DNA of 64,000 nt, from contig OX344764.1 in the NCBI GenBank assembly GCA_947034895.1, positions 63,159,348-63,223,347 on the forward strand. The letters run 5' to 3'. Origin of the DNA: Rhytidiadelphus loreus. Lineage: Eukaryota; Streptophyta; Bryopsida; Hypnales; Hylocomiaceae. The position numbers and the translations under genes are program-made. Positions within the stretch are counted from its first letter, which is position 1, and each line of letters begins with the position of its first letter. Shown one piece after another: positions 24,093 to 35,984 of the stretch. Under the pieces are notes generated by a model, which worked only from the letters and a program-made list of their open reading frames with translations, made no database searches and was not told the DNA's origin.

Positions 24093-26900
24093 AACCTGAA
24101 GACTAATTAATTAGGAGTGAGTGAGCAACGGAGCATTCAGCTAGAGGGCCTTTTGAATAGTTGAATCACATGTGCATATCACCGCATTGGAAGAAAACCT
24201 GGAAAATCGATCGAACATATTAATATTTCTGAAAACATAAAATTGTATATATGTTCGGAACCTATGTTCATTTGCCTGCCTGTTTTACTGCCCGTTACGG
24301 CCGGCAAAGGATCCGAATATTCTAGTGTCCAGCGTCGGTAGTGCGTGTTCAAGCCACTTGGGATGCAAGTGGGAAGTAACTCAAGTGAGTCACTCATTGT
24401 CTTGTTTGTTCAGTCAGTTCCATGTAAAAGGTAGGCTAGGAGAGAATAGCAACATTGGTGTATGTGCTGTGAGTCACACTGGAATAGCAATTGGACCTAC
24501 GAAGTGGGTTAGACACGTTACAAGCCCCCTCGCCTAACGAGAAAAAATGAAGACTCGATCGGAAATGAAGGCTAAGATATATAAAACTTAAAATAAAGTC
24601 ATCAAAATTGGAAAAAGTTCTGGTGTTGAAAGTTACGAGAACCCTCCTTCCAGAGCTCAGCAAGCGGGCTTTGCCTTCAGGAGAAACGTGCAATTTTGCA
24701 AACTACGGGCAGGGCATCAGATGACTGGCAGCTTCTAAGCTTCGAATCTCCTCATTGCACCAACGATAAAAACTTATTGCAGACGAAACTAATGTACTGT
24801 ACAGGTGTAGTATAGTACTACAGGGTACCGGATATATATATATGCCTCCTTATAACGGTATAACCGAAAACAACTTAACGGATCCTGGCGTGGATGCGTC
24901 TAGCTAGTCAACAATGCCTGGATACTTTCGTACATTTACCAACCGTCGACGGAGTCTGTGCACCTAATATACGAAACTTTAAGGCTAAGATAAAATTAAG
25001 CACCTAAATTGTAAGTTGCATAGAAAGTGGTGTTCAGAAGACGTTCATTGAGAGCTGAAGAGGCATCATGCAAACCAGTACGGGTACGAGATGTGCAGCG
25101 TTCCACATTCTCCAAGTGTACGAATGATGAACCTTACATGTCAGGTCAGTGTTGTACTGTACTACGAGGACTGTAGCTGGGTTGCAACGGATATGTGGGA
25201 TCGGAGCGAGCGGATCGGATCGAGTGGGTGTATGTAAACCACGCCAAAAGTAATGGAATATCGCCAATGTAACGGAATTGACGTAATGTGGACAACCCGA
25301 CCTCAGGAGGAATGATTCCATACTCCATGTTCTAAACTAGGTAACTAGGTGGGGCTCCAATCGAATAACTAGAGTCATGCTCTTGAAGTCATTAGTTGCC
25401 AAGAGTAGGTGCCTGAGTGTTCGATCAGCGGGCCCTGCATTGAGAGGAAGGGGTCAAGGAGAGCTTCTGGACCGTGCATTCTAGCTGTTAGTAAGTCTGT
25501 CGTATCCGCTGGCCAACTGAGCAGTTTTCAGATTCCTATTGGCAGATCGATCGAAAGCATCATTCCACCGATGGTTACTTAACTTCGAATCCGTATATAT
25601 CCTCATTTTTCTTAAATAAACTTCCCCCCAATTAAATGGCCAAGGATCGAGGACAGATGTCACATCAAGTGATTGCATGCTCGCCCAATCGACATCACAC
25701 CCCGGCATGACACCCGGAAATGATCTCGTCACCGAGATCAAATAATTTATTCCTTCAATTCTGTTTCCTGCTGGCTCTTCATTCATTGTATATAACTTAA
25801 TTGATTCTTTTACTGGCGATTCCACTCAAAAGGAACGATTCGCATATATTCGATCCGCATTTCTCAGGATTTGCACGGCTTGCAATCCGGACACGAGACT
25901 GTCGTGGTCCGGAAGGTACACTGAATGTACTGATCAATCCAGTTTCCATGCTTCTTTGAATTTGTTGGTGGATTCTCAAGCCTTGAATCGGTACCCAATT
26001 CAGAATTTCCGCAAACATAGTTCTCGACTTTCTTGTCGCACGTTAAAGGGTTTGAGACACTGATGGATGAAAGCTTAAAAGTAGTAAGCCTTTCGCAAAT
26101 TAGTGAGCCGTGCTACATTGATAATACAATCCTATCGATTTGGCAAGAAGGATTAGAAAGAGATAGTGTAAGATTGAGGGATTCGTGGTGTTTGCTTACC
26201 GATTTGAGAGGCAATGTAGATCGACATCTCGGACTACCTCAGGAAGGATTCGATCAGGTTCAAATGGGAGTTCTTCACTGAAGCGAGATCTTCTCAAGTT
26301 TTTCTTGAGCTTTTGAGCTGGACGATACATAACGTTGTCTGCAAGTCAACGTGAACATGTTACTCTTCATGTTTGAATTGGTTCGACTAGGTTGATGTTT
26401 TTATAGAGAATTGGAGTTTTGGTGTGTGAGCATTTGAAATGTTGACGTTGGAGAGTCACAAGGAGATCATTCATGGCGTTCATTCAATGATTTTGTTGAA
26501 TTTTTTTGTATTTAGATATGTAGCATTGTAGCTTAGTTGAAAGAGAACTATTGTGAATATTATGACATTAATTCATATTGTTTAGTACTTGAAATGAGTG
26601 AGCAAGTTAAAACAATGTGTTATATATAACTTTTGCAAAGTTAAAACTCATGAATAGAATCAATTGATCATGAAAGAAAGTCATGAATGTTTTTCTTGTG
26701 AGTTTTCAATGTTCACATTGAAAATGTATTCATACAAACCTTCAATTCTCTGTAACGATATCAACAAAGTCAAACAAATTCATGCAATGCAAACCGTATA
26801 CTCAAAGAATTAGAGACAACCTTCAATAATGTTCATCCTTTATGAGACGTTACAAATCATAACAAAAGTCTTTTATCCTTATTTCTTTTGAGTTTGCATC
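24093..26900. other. Complex islet, upstream side of locus B in minus orientation; no gene recognised
   Basis: Several open frames of 70-114 codons occur (25481-25825 and 25797-26018 minus; 26033-26281 plus). None has a recognisable domain, and the neighbouring frames do not join by plausible splicing. TATA-like tracts at about 24245 and 24830-24845 could belong to a minus-strand promoter. Nothing more definite is seen. Confidence 0.3.
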
Positions 26901-26956
26901 AACTGCTAACTAGAGCTGCAGCTAGAGATAACGACATTGTGGTTCTCTCTCTGTGT

Positions 26957-26968
26957 GTATATATAGAG
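26957..26968 (+). promoter_or_regulatory. Candidate TATA box
   Basis: TATATATAGA follows a CT-rich tract (GGTTCTCTCTCTGTGTG), a common plant core-promoter layout. It lies about 1.3 kb upstream of hairpin C on the same strand. Use as that transcript's promoter is inference. Confidence 0.35.
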
Positions 26969-28265
26969 CTTTTGCTGCCAGCGAATTCATACAAAACTGT
27001 GCAAATCATGACAAATGAGTTCTCAGTGCTCTGGATGCTTACGAATCACACTAGCAGGCAGCCAGTCAGGGCCTGCAGGACAGCTAGTAGGGCAGCCTCT
27101 TCGATCTGGAATCAGCGATGCTTGGACGATATGCACCCGTACATCCGAAATCGAAGACAATTGGGTGCGACAGCCAAAGCTCACTGGCACCACAGGCACG
27201 CCGGCCGAAAGCGTCGACCAGAAATACCAAGCACCAGCAAAGTAAGCGACGTTCACACTGATCTCTCGAATCTTCCAGTCTTACCACCACATCGCTGGCT
27301 CCGACTGACTCTTTCAGGGTTCCAGTTCTAGGATTGTAGCCTTTTAGGTTCACCAGTAACTTGGGTTTGCGCGGTACTAGAATTGCGGAGCCTTGCCGTG
27401 TGCAGAGTCTGATGTGTGGGTACGAATTGTGTGCTTGAAGGTGCATCCCGTGCAGACTGGGTTTGCAAACCGTACCTCCCGTAGGTCCTTTCCGTCCAAA
27501 CCGTACTAACACCAAGTCCCTTGCAAACTTATGCTGGAAACTTTGGCTCTACCTTTGTCCCAAGCTCGATTTAGGAACGAATGGTCGCTATCTCCGGAGA
27601 AGACCCCCTCTGGGCTGTGGCTCCTTCTCGTCCAGTGAGTGCACCCTTGTCTGCCAGTGTGGAAGGATTTAGGTTTGCACACATTTCCTTCACTTGATTT
27701 TAAGAATCCTAGCTTTCCTTCGATCGATGGATAGCCGGTTGTAGGTAACACAGACAGTCGTGAGAAAGTGGGGTTTCCGTATGACAGAGTAGGTGAAAGA
27801 TGCCCTTTTAAGTCCTGGTTTGTCGGGAGCACCGACCTTAGAAGTGGTAGAAAGATTGGCCTATTTCTGTCGATCTTATGCTGACCTGGTTAAGTTTTAA
27901 CATTTTGTTTTTTGGTTAAGACTGTCTAGAGTCCCAGATGTTAAGGTGGACCACTCACACCTTGAAGCCATATCACGGTTTCGTCATATGTTAAGACTTA
28001 GTAAGGATTTGCTAGCGAGGGAGTTCAGTCCTGTAACAGCCCCCTGTTAGCTTTGAATCATTCAAGGCTTCCTGTCTGAGCGTTATGTTTTTGAGAGTGT
28101 AGCGGAATCTGCAAGTTTCCTGCTATCCTAATCAAGGTTTTGGCCTCTCTTCAATGTTTAGGCAACTATTGGACACCAGGTCGGGCACCAGGCGGAGTTC
28201 TTTTGACTACTTCACAGAGTATGTGTTTGATATGGCGTAGTCGGTGAAGATTCGGAGTTTATGTT
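26969..28265 (+). other. Possible 5' part of a non-coding transcript leading to hairpin C
   Basis: The stretch is relatively GC-rich and lies between the TATA-like box and the hairpin. Open frames up to 147 codons occur on both strands but lack domains, and stops break every candidate. A long non-coding primary transcript is a reasonable but unproven reading. Confidence 0.3.
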
Positions 28266-28269
28266 CAGT

Positions 28270-28383
28270 TTTCAAGATCATTACACACTCTCTCCGTTTC
28301 CCTTCCAGCTTGTACTGGAACTTGGTCCAGGGCTCAAATGCGTGTTGGGAGGGGATCGGAAAGAGTGCATCATGATTTGCAAG
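28270..28383 (+). ncRNA. Putative microRNA precursor (hairpin C)
   Basis: The 5' arm is 28286-28308 (contains CTCTCTCCGTTTCCCTTCC) and the 3' arm is 28345-28367 (contains GGAGGGGATCGGAAAGAG). The arms pair over 23 bases with two mismatches and three G:U pairs. Outside a four-base internal loop, a lower stem pairs 28271-28282 with 28372-28383 at 10 of 12 positions. The 36-base loop contains its own small CTGGA/TCCAG stem. The non-Watson-Crick pairs that are G:U on the plus strand would be A:C on the minus strand, so the plus strand is the likely transcript. Length, arm spacing and lower stem fit plant MIRNA biogenesis by DCL1. I cannot name the family. Confidence 0.7.
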
Positions 28384-29619
28384 CTCATACAAGGAATGAA
28401 GGTGCTTGTCCGGCGGACCCAGCAAGCAAGTTTGCTCCTTTTGCACACCATTTGCTTTTTGCAACCAAGCATGCTGCATCCAATGTAAGTCAGGTCGATC
28501 TTACTTGGAGAGATTACTGTATTAATTTCCATTATGACCCTGTTTCAACTTGTTTACCGGTAATCGCGAGCTTTTTCTTTGTTCGTGCATTATTAATTAT
28601 TTGCAGATGCTACCAATAGAGAGAGGTTTTTAGACTCTTGTGTAATGCATACGTAAGCAGTGCAGTCAGTTTCGGTGGAGATGTTGCATCTTTTGAAGCA
28701 GGGTGTGTGTGCTGGAGCGACCTTGGGGAAGGGAACCTTTGATGGAACTCTCAATTGCTTTTGACATAAGTTACTCCGACATGAAATGCGTTGAGCTTAA
28801 TTACCGTGCAGTACAAGTCAGTAAGGTAGGAGAATCTAAAACTGACACATTTTACGTGTCTGAGCATAGTTTCTGTTAGTCTTATCATCAGTTCTTTCTT
28901 GCAATCTTGAAGACATTTCCAATGCACTTAAGTACGTATTATTTCGATATCATATGAAAAAGTTACAAGGGTCCAATTTCTTTTTAGTAATAAACCTAAA
29001 ACGTACTGATGTTCAGATGATGTACATATTAGAATTAGCTAGTACGTACAGTTCTGGAATTGATTCTCCTTCCTGAAACTGAATAAAAGGTACGGAGTAC
29101 TAAACTTTATGAGAGATAATTATCTGTCAACTGAAGAATGTCAAGCATGTCTATGTTATTAGTGTGTGCTTCTATGAGCATGGATGTAACTCGAATTAGT
29201 TTTATCTTATACAAGACTTTGCTGGTTGGTACAAGCTGAATTTGCTGTGCTCTTTGATGAGAATTTACTCTGGTATTGATAGCCAGGTGAGCTCATTTAG
29301 AATCTCCTGTGTGGAACCTTGTGTCCACTGTGTACATATTTGAGTAACGTTAATTTTGTTAAATTAGCACATGGACGGATTTTCACAGCTTTGAATTGGC
29401 ACATTTCAGGGAGTGCAACCGGAAACGTAAACCTAGATTTTAGAGCTTTGTGGAGATGATTGTGCAGATGAGTGTCGCAACTGTTGGCTCTTGGAATCAC
29501 ATCAATATAATTAAAATTGCCAATTGAGACAGTCAATATGAACTTGCTTTGATCGTTATTTCATGAAATCTCAACACAACATTATTTCACAGCAAATTTG
29601 GGATGTCATTATAGTCCAT
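28384..29619. other. Non-repetitive intergenic DNA downstream of hairpin C
   Basis: No protein gene is recognised. The first part may be the 3' portion of the primary microRNA transcript. Confidence 0.35.
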
Positions 29620-30070
29620 ATAGGGAATTTCATTATAATTGCATATTCCACGCGCCATTTTTAAACCACACGGTCTAAACTATAAAAGTGCCATCTAGGA
29701 TAGGTGTACATTTTAGGCCAGGGTGAACTGACCCCCTCGCTCGGCCCTGTGGGCAAACCTTGGAATTATTTATTTTCCGCACATTAATTTTTTTGCAAAA
29801 TTTTAATTCATTTTTGCGATCAGAGACCTCAAATTATTTTAGAGAGGTGAAGAATATACCCTAGAATGGCCCAAAATAGGGGGCTTTTTTTTTACATGCA
29901 CCCCTGGTAAGGCCGAGCGAGGGGGTCAATCCGCCCTGATCTACATTTTAGACCACGCAGTTTAAACTATAAAAATGCCATCTAAGACAAGTGTACATTT
30001 CAGACCACGCGGTTTGAAATGTTAAAGTGCAAAAGTTGCAAAATGGCACCATTTTAACAAAATTCCCCAT
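29620..30070. mobile_element. MITE of family M4 with 4-bp target duplication, carrying a nested insertion
   Basis: The ends are ATAGGGAATTTCATTATAAT and the inverse of ATGGGGAATTTTGTTAAAAT, matching the ends of 10942-11263. CCAT flanks both sides (29616-29619 and 30071-30074). The body is made of tandem units of about 65 bases containing GTCTAAACTATAAAAGTGCC-like text and GTGTACATTTTAG. A different element sits inside at 29719-29938. Confidence 0.85.
29719..29938. mobile_element. Nested 220-bp element, Mutator-like MITE candidate
   Basis: Inverted ends CAGGGTGAACTGACCCCCTC and CAGGGCGGATTGACCCCCTC (both continuing GCTCGGCC) enclose an AT-rich middle. ACATTTTAG occurs just outside both ends, consistent with a 9-bp duplication as in Mutator-like elements. 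Two or three extra bases separate it from the inverted ends, and the host repeat also contains this motif, so the duplication is not certain. Confidence 0.65.
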
Positions 30071-33057
30071 CCATATAAAAATGAGAATTTGAGTTGGCCA
30101 ATATCTCAAGTCATATCAATCTTAAATCACTACAAAGGCCAAGAAGTGGTCAATGAATGACTTTCCAAGTTATTGTAGAAATTAAGAATGTACCAATTGG
30201 GCCATACATTAAATTATTGTTGGCAAAGTACCTTGACTAGTGATAGGTCTTATTCTTCCAATAGGTGCATTCTTTATTTCTAAAGTGATCTTGGAAAGTC
30301 ATCCATCAACCACTTTTTGGCCTCTATAGTTTTTTAAAGTAAAACCATGATTTAACCTAGTACTCCATATCAATTTTTTCTTTGATTTTTCCTTCGTTGT
30401 ATTATTTCTTGTTGATTTCTTCTTTATTGATGACCTACTCATTGAATTTTCAATACCAAGCAACAACAGAATATTGTATTGAGAGGAACTTTCCATCCAA
30501 TTAAATGATGCTATAGAGTGTTATCTTATTTGATATCTTTTTATCCCTAGTCTTAAAAATATTCTCTTTTGGTGTAAATGAGTATTTACCTTAATCTCTA
30601 ATAAAAGAGCCCATTTTTTTCTTTTTGAAAACTCACGTAGGTTCTATTGCCTTCATTATTTAGTTTTGTTGCATGAAGTCAATTAGATGGATGCTAATCA
30701 TCCTAATTTGCATGTGAAACTTTGTTCAACATCATTCCGATAAATATTGCAAAAGTTATAATTTTTTTTCCAAGGTCCCAATAGGTAGATACAAATATAT
30801 TCTAAAAAAAGATTATTTTATTTTATCTTTTAAATTAATACCTACTCAAAACATTTGAACCATTCAATTCCAAAAAATGAGATGAAAGTTACAAGGAGTT
30901 TTATTTTGTAGATAGTGAAGGTAAAAAAAACATATAAAATTATTTTTGAATTCAATTTTGAAAATTTCCAAATGCAAAATAACAGCATAAGATACATGTT
31001 TCTTACTAAAAACATTCTCACCATTGGGATCTTCAATTTTCAATTTCTTGTTAAAGTTATTGGTGATAATTTAGGATTTACCTTCATCATGGATTATTTT
31101 CCACTTTATAATTTTTTTAAAGATGAACATGAAAGTTTTTTGGGTTAAACTTTTTTACATGTATTCTTAACCCATTTATGCACAAGTTGTAGGACATACC
31201 TATTGTTTTATCTAAAAATGTTCAAAGACAATTGTTGAGAAGGGCTAGAAAAAACTATTGTTTGAAGTTTAGACACACTGAACTTGCAATTTGGAAGGGG
31301 GGATTTCACGCTAAAATTTGAGGAGGATGTACTTCAACAAATTAATTATAGGATCCTATTGTTGGATTTGTTAAAAACTAATTATAGATGAAGATTTTAG
31401 CTATGTAGTGAAAATATCCTTTTATTAACTCTATAAGGACATTGAGGCCAAAAAGTGTCCAATGGATGACTTTCAAGATCATTGTAGAAATGAAGAATGC
31501 ACTTATTTGTTTAAAAATCAAATCAATTTTGGCAAAGTACCTTGGTGATAGTTCTTGTTTTTTTAGGGCTCATAACAAAATATTGATGAATTAACCCCTA
31601 AATGCCTAAGGCCTTTTTTTGAATTTTTTTGAGTTTATTCAAAATTGAACAAAAAATCTAAGTTTTGATTAGTTTTATCAATTTTTTGAAATTGTAACTA
31701 CATAAATTCAAACTAGATGTATTATGAATCATATAGGAAAAGAAAACACAACAGTATCATTTATGGATTGAAAAATTATCATATTTAATTGAGAGGTGTT
31801 AAAACTATGAAAGTGATTCAAAGTCTTTCAATCCACTTTTTGCATGTCAAATCTAAAATTGAGCTTATGAAATAATATGAATCTGAATGACATAATATGC
31901 ATAATGATAATAGATTTACAACTTGTCAATATCTACTCTACAATTTTTTTAATGAATTTTCATTGTGATTTTTTTTCTCAATATCAAGTGTAATTTAGGC
32001 TTACCTCTATGAGCCTTTAAAAAATCAAGATTTGCAATGAACACCTTTGAACAAAATCTTCAATAAAAAAATCTTGAACAATTTTTTTTTCAAAATCAAA
32101 TTTTAGATGCTTGAAACAAACTCTAAAGGGTATTTAATTAAAAAAATATATCAAAAGTAGTATATTGGTAAGTTTTTATTTAATTTCAAAACTTAGTCGG
32201 CACCAAAATATAATACCTACCTTGGGCATTTAGGAATTAAGACGCAATGTTTTTGGTGGCCTAAATGAACAAAGAAACTGAAATGTCCTTTAATTGTGGA
32301 ATGGAGTATTTAGAGGTTAATGACTATAAAACACTTTTCATTTTTCACAAATTGTATGATTACTTGGGGCAATAAATCAACAACCATACCTAATTCAAAA
32401 ATTGTTCTACATAATAAATGAACAAAACACACTCATTTTGAAATTGACATCTTGGGCAATCTTAACAAAGTTATAATGAAAATGACCACCACATGTTCAC
32501 TAGTAATTTGTTATAATCCGAGTTCTAATCACATCAATTATATGTCCAAATAATGCAAGTGATTAAAAGGAATTATGAAGAATTAACATAAACATGCAAT
32601 TTTATCAATGGTATCAACAAATGAATTTGATGATATCTTAGGGCATATTCTTTATAGGAATTATCCAACTTTGTGTCTTTAATTTATGTGAGGTAAAAAT
32701 CATATGATTTTTACTTCACATATTGGATTTTGTTTATACAAAAAAGAAAATATAACTAATATAGGGTACTTAGTATTCACAAATCTTTAAAAAATGCTAA
32801 AAATATATTGAATAAGATATGTTCACTATCACTATTTTTATATAGTAGGTTGAGTTTTGTAGCTAAATTAAATTAGCAATATATTGCCTTTTGGGTGAAG
32901 CATCTGGACCTTGAAGTTTGGCGCTTTAGAATGCAAGTATCCCTTAAGCTACTAGCTTTAAAGGTCTAGATGACTAACTTTTGAATCCCATCTATTTTGG
33001 TGAATATTTCCCCCAATATTAATGTTAGACTTTCACACTGACATTGAACTCTAAACT
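30071..33057. other. AT-rich intergenic DNA
   Basis: No gene is supported; short open frames have AT-driven composition (Lys, Asn, Ile, Phe). Two passages ending in a TTGGCAAAGTACCTTG-like string at 30220 and 31535 indicate diverged duplicated repeat sequence. Confidence 0.45.
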
Positions 33058-33214
33058 CCTAAATTTTTGAATTAATTTCAATCAAATGTTGTCTGGTTTC
33101 ATGTGGATGTACTCTAAACTTTTCAATCAAATGCTGCCTTGTTTCATGTGGATGTACTTTAAACTCCTAAACTTTTCAATCAAATGTTGCCTTGTTTCAT
33201 GAGGATGTAGTGTT
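33058..33214. repeat. About 55-bp tandem repeat, 3 copies
   Basis: Three successive units contain TTCAATCAAATGTTGCCTTG or close variants, followed by TTTCATGTGGATGTA and AAACTCCTAAA. Confidence 0.75.
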
Positions 33215-33594
33215 TGTTTCCTTGCTTCTTTGTGGAATTGATAGCATTATTCTAAACTGATTTAATTCATATTTTTGAAGCAAGTTGTTGGCATTGGACA
33301 TTTAGATGAGGTGGTATGCATGGTGTTTAAGGTTAGGGTTTGCATTCTTGTTTATTGCTTTGCTATTTGCTTTTGTTCTTTCTTCTTTGATCATGTTGAC
33401 ATTTGTGCTATATTAATGAATGTAGAAAAGGTTGAATGCATTGTTTTGAATTTAAATTTAGGCCTAATTTGTATGCAAAAGTTGTAAATGCCTAAAAATT
33501 TGGATGAATGTTTAAACATTTAGCAAAATTTAATCCTTCAATCTAATATAGGATATAAGAGATTTGACTATTTTTTCAAGTAGAATCACTTATA

Positions 33595-33831
33595 TACTAT
33601 AAGAAAACCATATTTTAAGTGATGTTCAATATAAAAATCAATGTCTAAGTTGATGGATTTTAGGTGACATCGAATCTAACAACACTTGTTTTTATGTCAA
33701 CAATAATGTCCAATGTAACATCAAGATGTTATATTGAACATCATTGTTGACATAAAAACAAACATTGTTAGATGCGTTGTCATCTAAAATCCGTCAACTT
33801 AGACAATGAAAAACTTTGGTTGCTTATAGTG
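33595..33831. mobile_element. Fold-back CACTA-type MITE, 237 bp
   Basis: The ends are (T/C)ACTATAAG and its inverse CTTATAGTG. The arms match over about 100 bases with scattered differences and one extra block of about 20 bases in the left arm. ATA is present on both sides (33592-33594 and 33832-33834), a 3-bp duplication. It is older than the copy at 13488. Confidence 0.82.
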
Positions 33832-35984
33832 ATAGTATACCAAAAATTGTGGCAACTTAGAAAATTAGGTATTTATAGCTAGGTGTCCAAAATGAAGACA
33901 TCCTTATTCAATACCCTCTTAATCCTATGAGGACACTCACTCCAGACCAAAGTGGTCTAATGAATGATAAAGAAACCTTTCTATGTAAGATAGAAGTGTA
34001 CATGTAATGTTCATCCTTGGAATTTTGTGCAAAAAATGAAGGTTTTGTACAATAGTTTGACTTCTAATTAGTACTTTGGATTTTAAGAAAATGATTCACA
34101 TTGTACCAAAAATGATGATTTCCAAGATGACCAACTCATTAGGATTAATACCCCTCACAACTCATGGGGTGACAAAATTTTATAAAAGTGCGCCCCTTGA
34201 GGATGATATAGAATTTAGGCTTTACAAACCTTAGCTTCTTAGCTAAAGATGCAATCTTCATTAAGATTTATGATAAAGTCTGTGAGTTCATTCAAAGTAA
34301 TATTCTTTTTTGAATTTTTTTTTCAAAAAAACAAAAATATTCTTATAAATTTAGGGAAAAGATAGATTGAAATATATGACTATGGGTTCATTTAAAAATA
34401 AATAAAAATACAAGATTCCATACATAATTATAGGTATATATTATTTATTTATTTTCATTGGCTTGGGTGCATCCCAACTCCATGATAATAAAAAATAAAT
34501 CATAATGTAATAGACCTTCCAATCATTGTTATATTACATTCTTTTATTCCTCATTCACAAAATTGTTCATTATACATTCATCCAAAGATCTTTAGGTGAT
34601 TTTGCAATTTTTCTCACAAAATAGGTATCATATAAAATTATGCATGAAAATTTTAAATATAAAATACAATTGTAAAAAAGAAGTTTTATTTATTTTTAAC
34701 ATAAAATAAAATCTAGTTATTTTAATAAATACATTATAAAATTTTACAAAAAGATAGAATTTTAATATTTTATTGTTAGTTTTTCTATTTTATTAGTATT
34801 ATACTATCATTATTAATGGATGATGTCTTTTTGCACTTGCCAAATTTTGTATTATTTATCAAATTTGTATGAAAACAACCTATAATATTTGAAAATGTGA
34901 TAATGAATATAGGAATTGAATTTTTATTTGAATATATTTGTTCTTTAGGATTTTTTATAATAAAAGAAGATGTGAACATAGAAATTATGATGATAATAAA
35001 TTTAAATTTTAGTATTGTTGTGTAGAGACAAACATTATAATTGTGGATGATTTAGTAGTAGGTAATATTGTCATAAGTACTTTTTTTTCAACAAAAAATT
35101 GTCAAATTACTAAATGTATTTTTAGATTACTCAAATTCAACTATATTATTATTCCTTTGGCCATCCAATTTTGATTACACAAGGATGGACTTCAATTACA
35201 TGGCAATGTTTTTTTTGGTGATTTGTTGGCCATTTGCACCAAAGTAATGGGCCCAACACCAAGCATTTGGAACAAAATGGTAAGGAAAGGGTGAAAAATT
35301 GCCAAAAAACTTCAAATAAAAAAAAATCTTGGATGTAATCACTAGATTGTGGATGAAGACGGAATTATGGATATTATAAATTATGGATATGTGATATGCA
35401 CTAGTGTGATATTTTCTATCCAATAAGTGGATGAATGTTGAAATTTGGAGCACTGCTATAACATTTAATATTGCCACTTTGGCACTTCATAAAAAATGAA
35501 ATAAAAAAACCCTTGGTACATGGCATTAGAACAAATCTCTATTGAAGCAAAACCGGCCAAAACTTGCACAAAATAATGACAATAGAAATTCTAGAATTTT
35601 GCATGGAAGTGTGCAATAGTTTTAAGAGGAAAATCATACTCCATAGTAATTATTGGCCACCAAATATCTTGGTGAGAAAAGATAGATAAATTCGTGATTT
35701 CTGAAAAACTATTTTCTACATTGGACTTGTAATTTTTTATTTGCCTTTTTTATTTGCTTTTAATTTGACAACAAGGCAAAACTATTTCTAAAATATAGTT
35801 TCTCCCTACTCACATGAAAATGAAAGTATAGTGGAACTCAGCGAGGTAATTCTGTAGAAAACACCGTTCATAGGTGCCACGGTCATAGGCATTTCAGGTC
35901 CCCTATATCAATGTTTTTTGAGTTTTCTTTCATGGTGCTGGTGAGTGTTGCTGAGCAATTGTATTGTTTTCGAAGGTTTTAGCG
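33832..35984. other. AT-rich intergenic DNA ending in the ERA1 5' region
   Basis: No gene is recognised. The last 150-200 bases lose the AT bias and probably hold the ERA1 promoter and leader; no TATA box is obvious. Confidence 0.45.

Noticed and set aside
25481..26281. Neighbouring open frames of 73-114 codons
   Set aside because: Frames change without usable splice sites and I recognise no family; kept only as an unassigned islet.
27960..28060. TGTAACAGCCCCCTGTTAG as a possible LTR end
   Set aside because: No matching partner LTR, primer-binding site or polypurine tract was found in the window.
28261..28619. Open frames of 75-93 codons on both strands around 28.3-28.6 kb
   Set aside because: They overlap the microRNA-like hairpin, have no domain and occur in several frames at once; structure explains the sequence better than coding.
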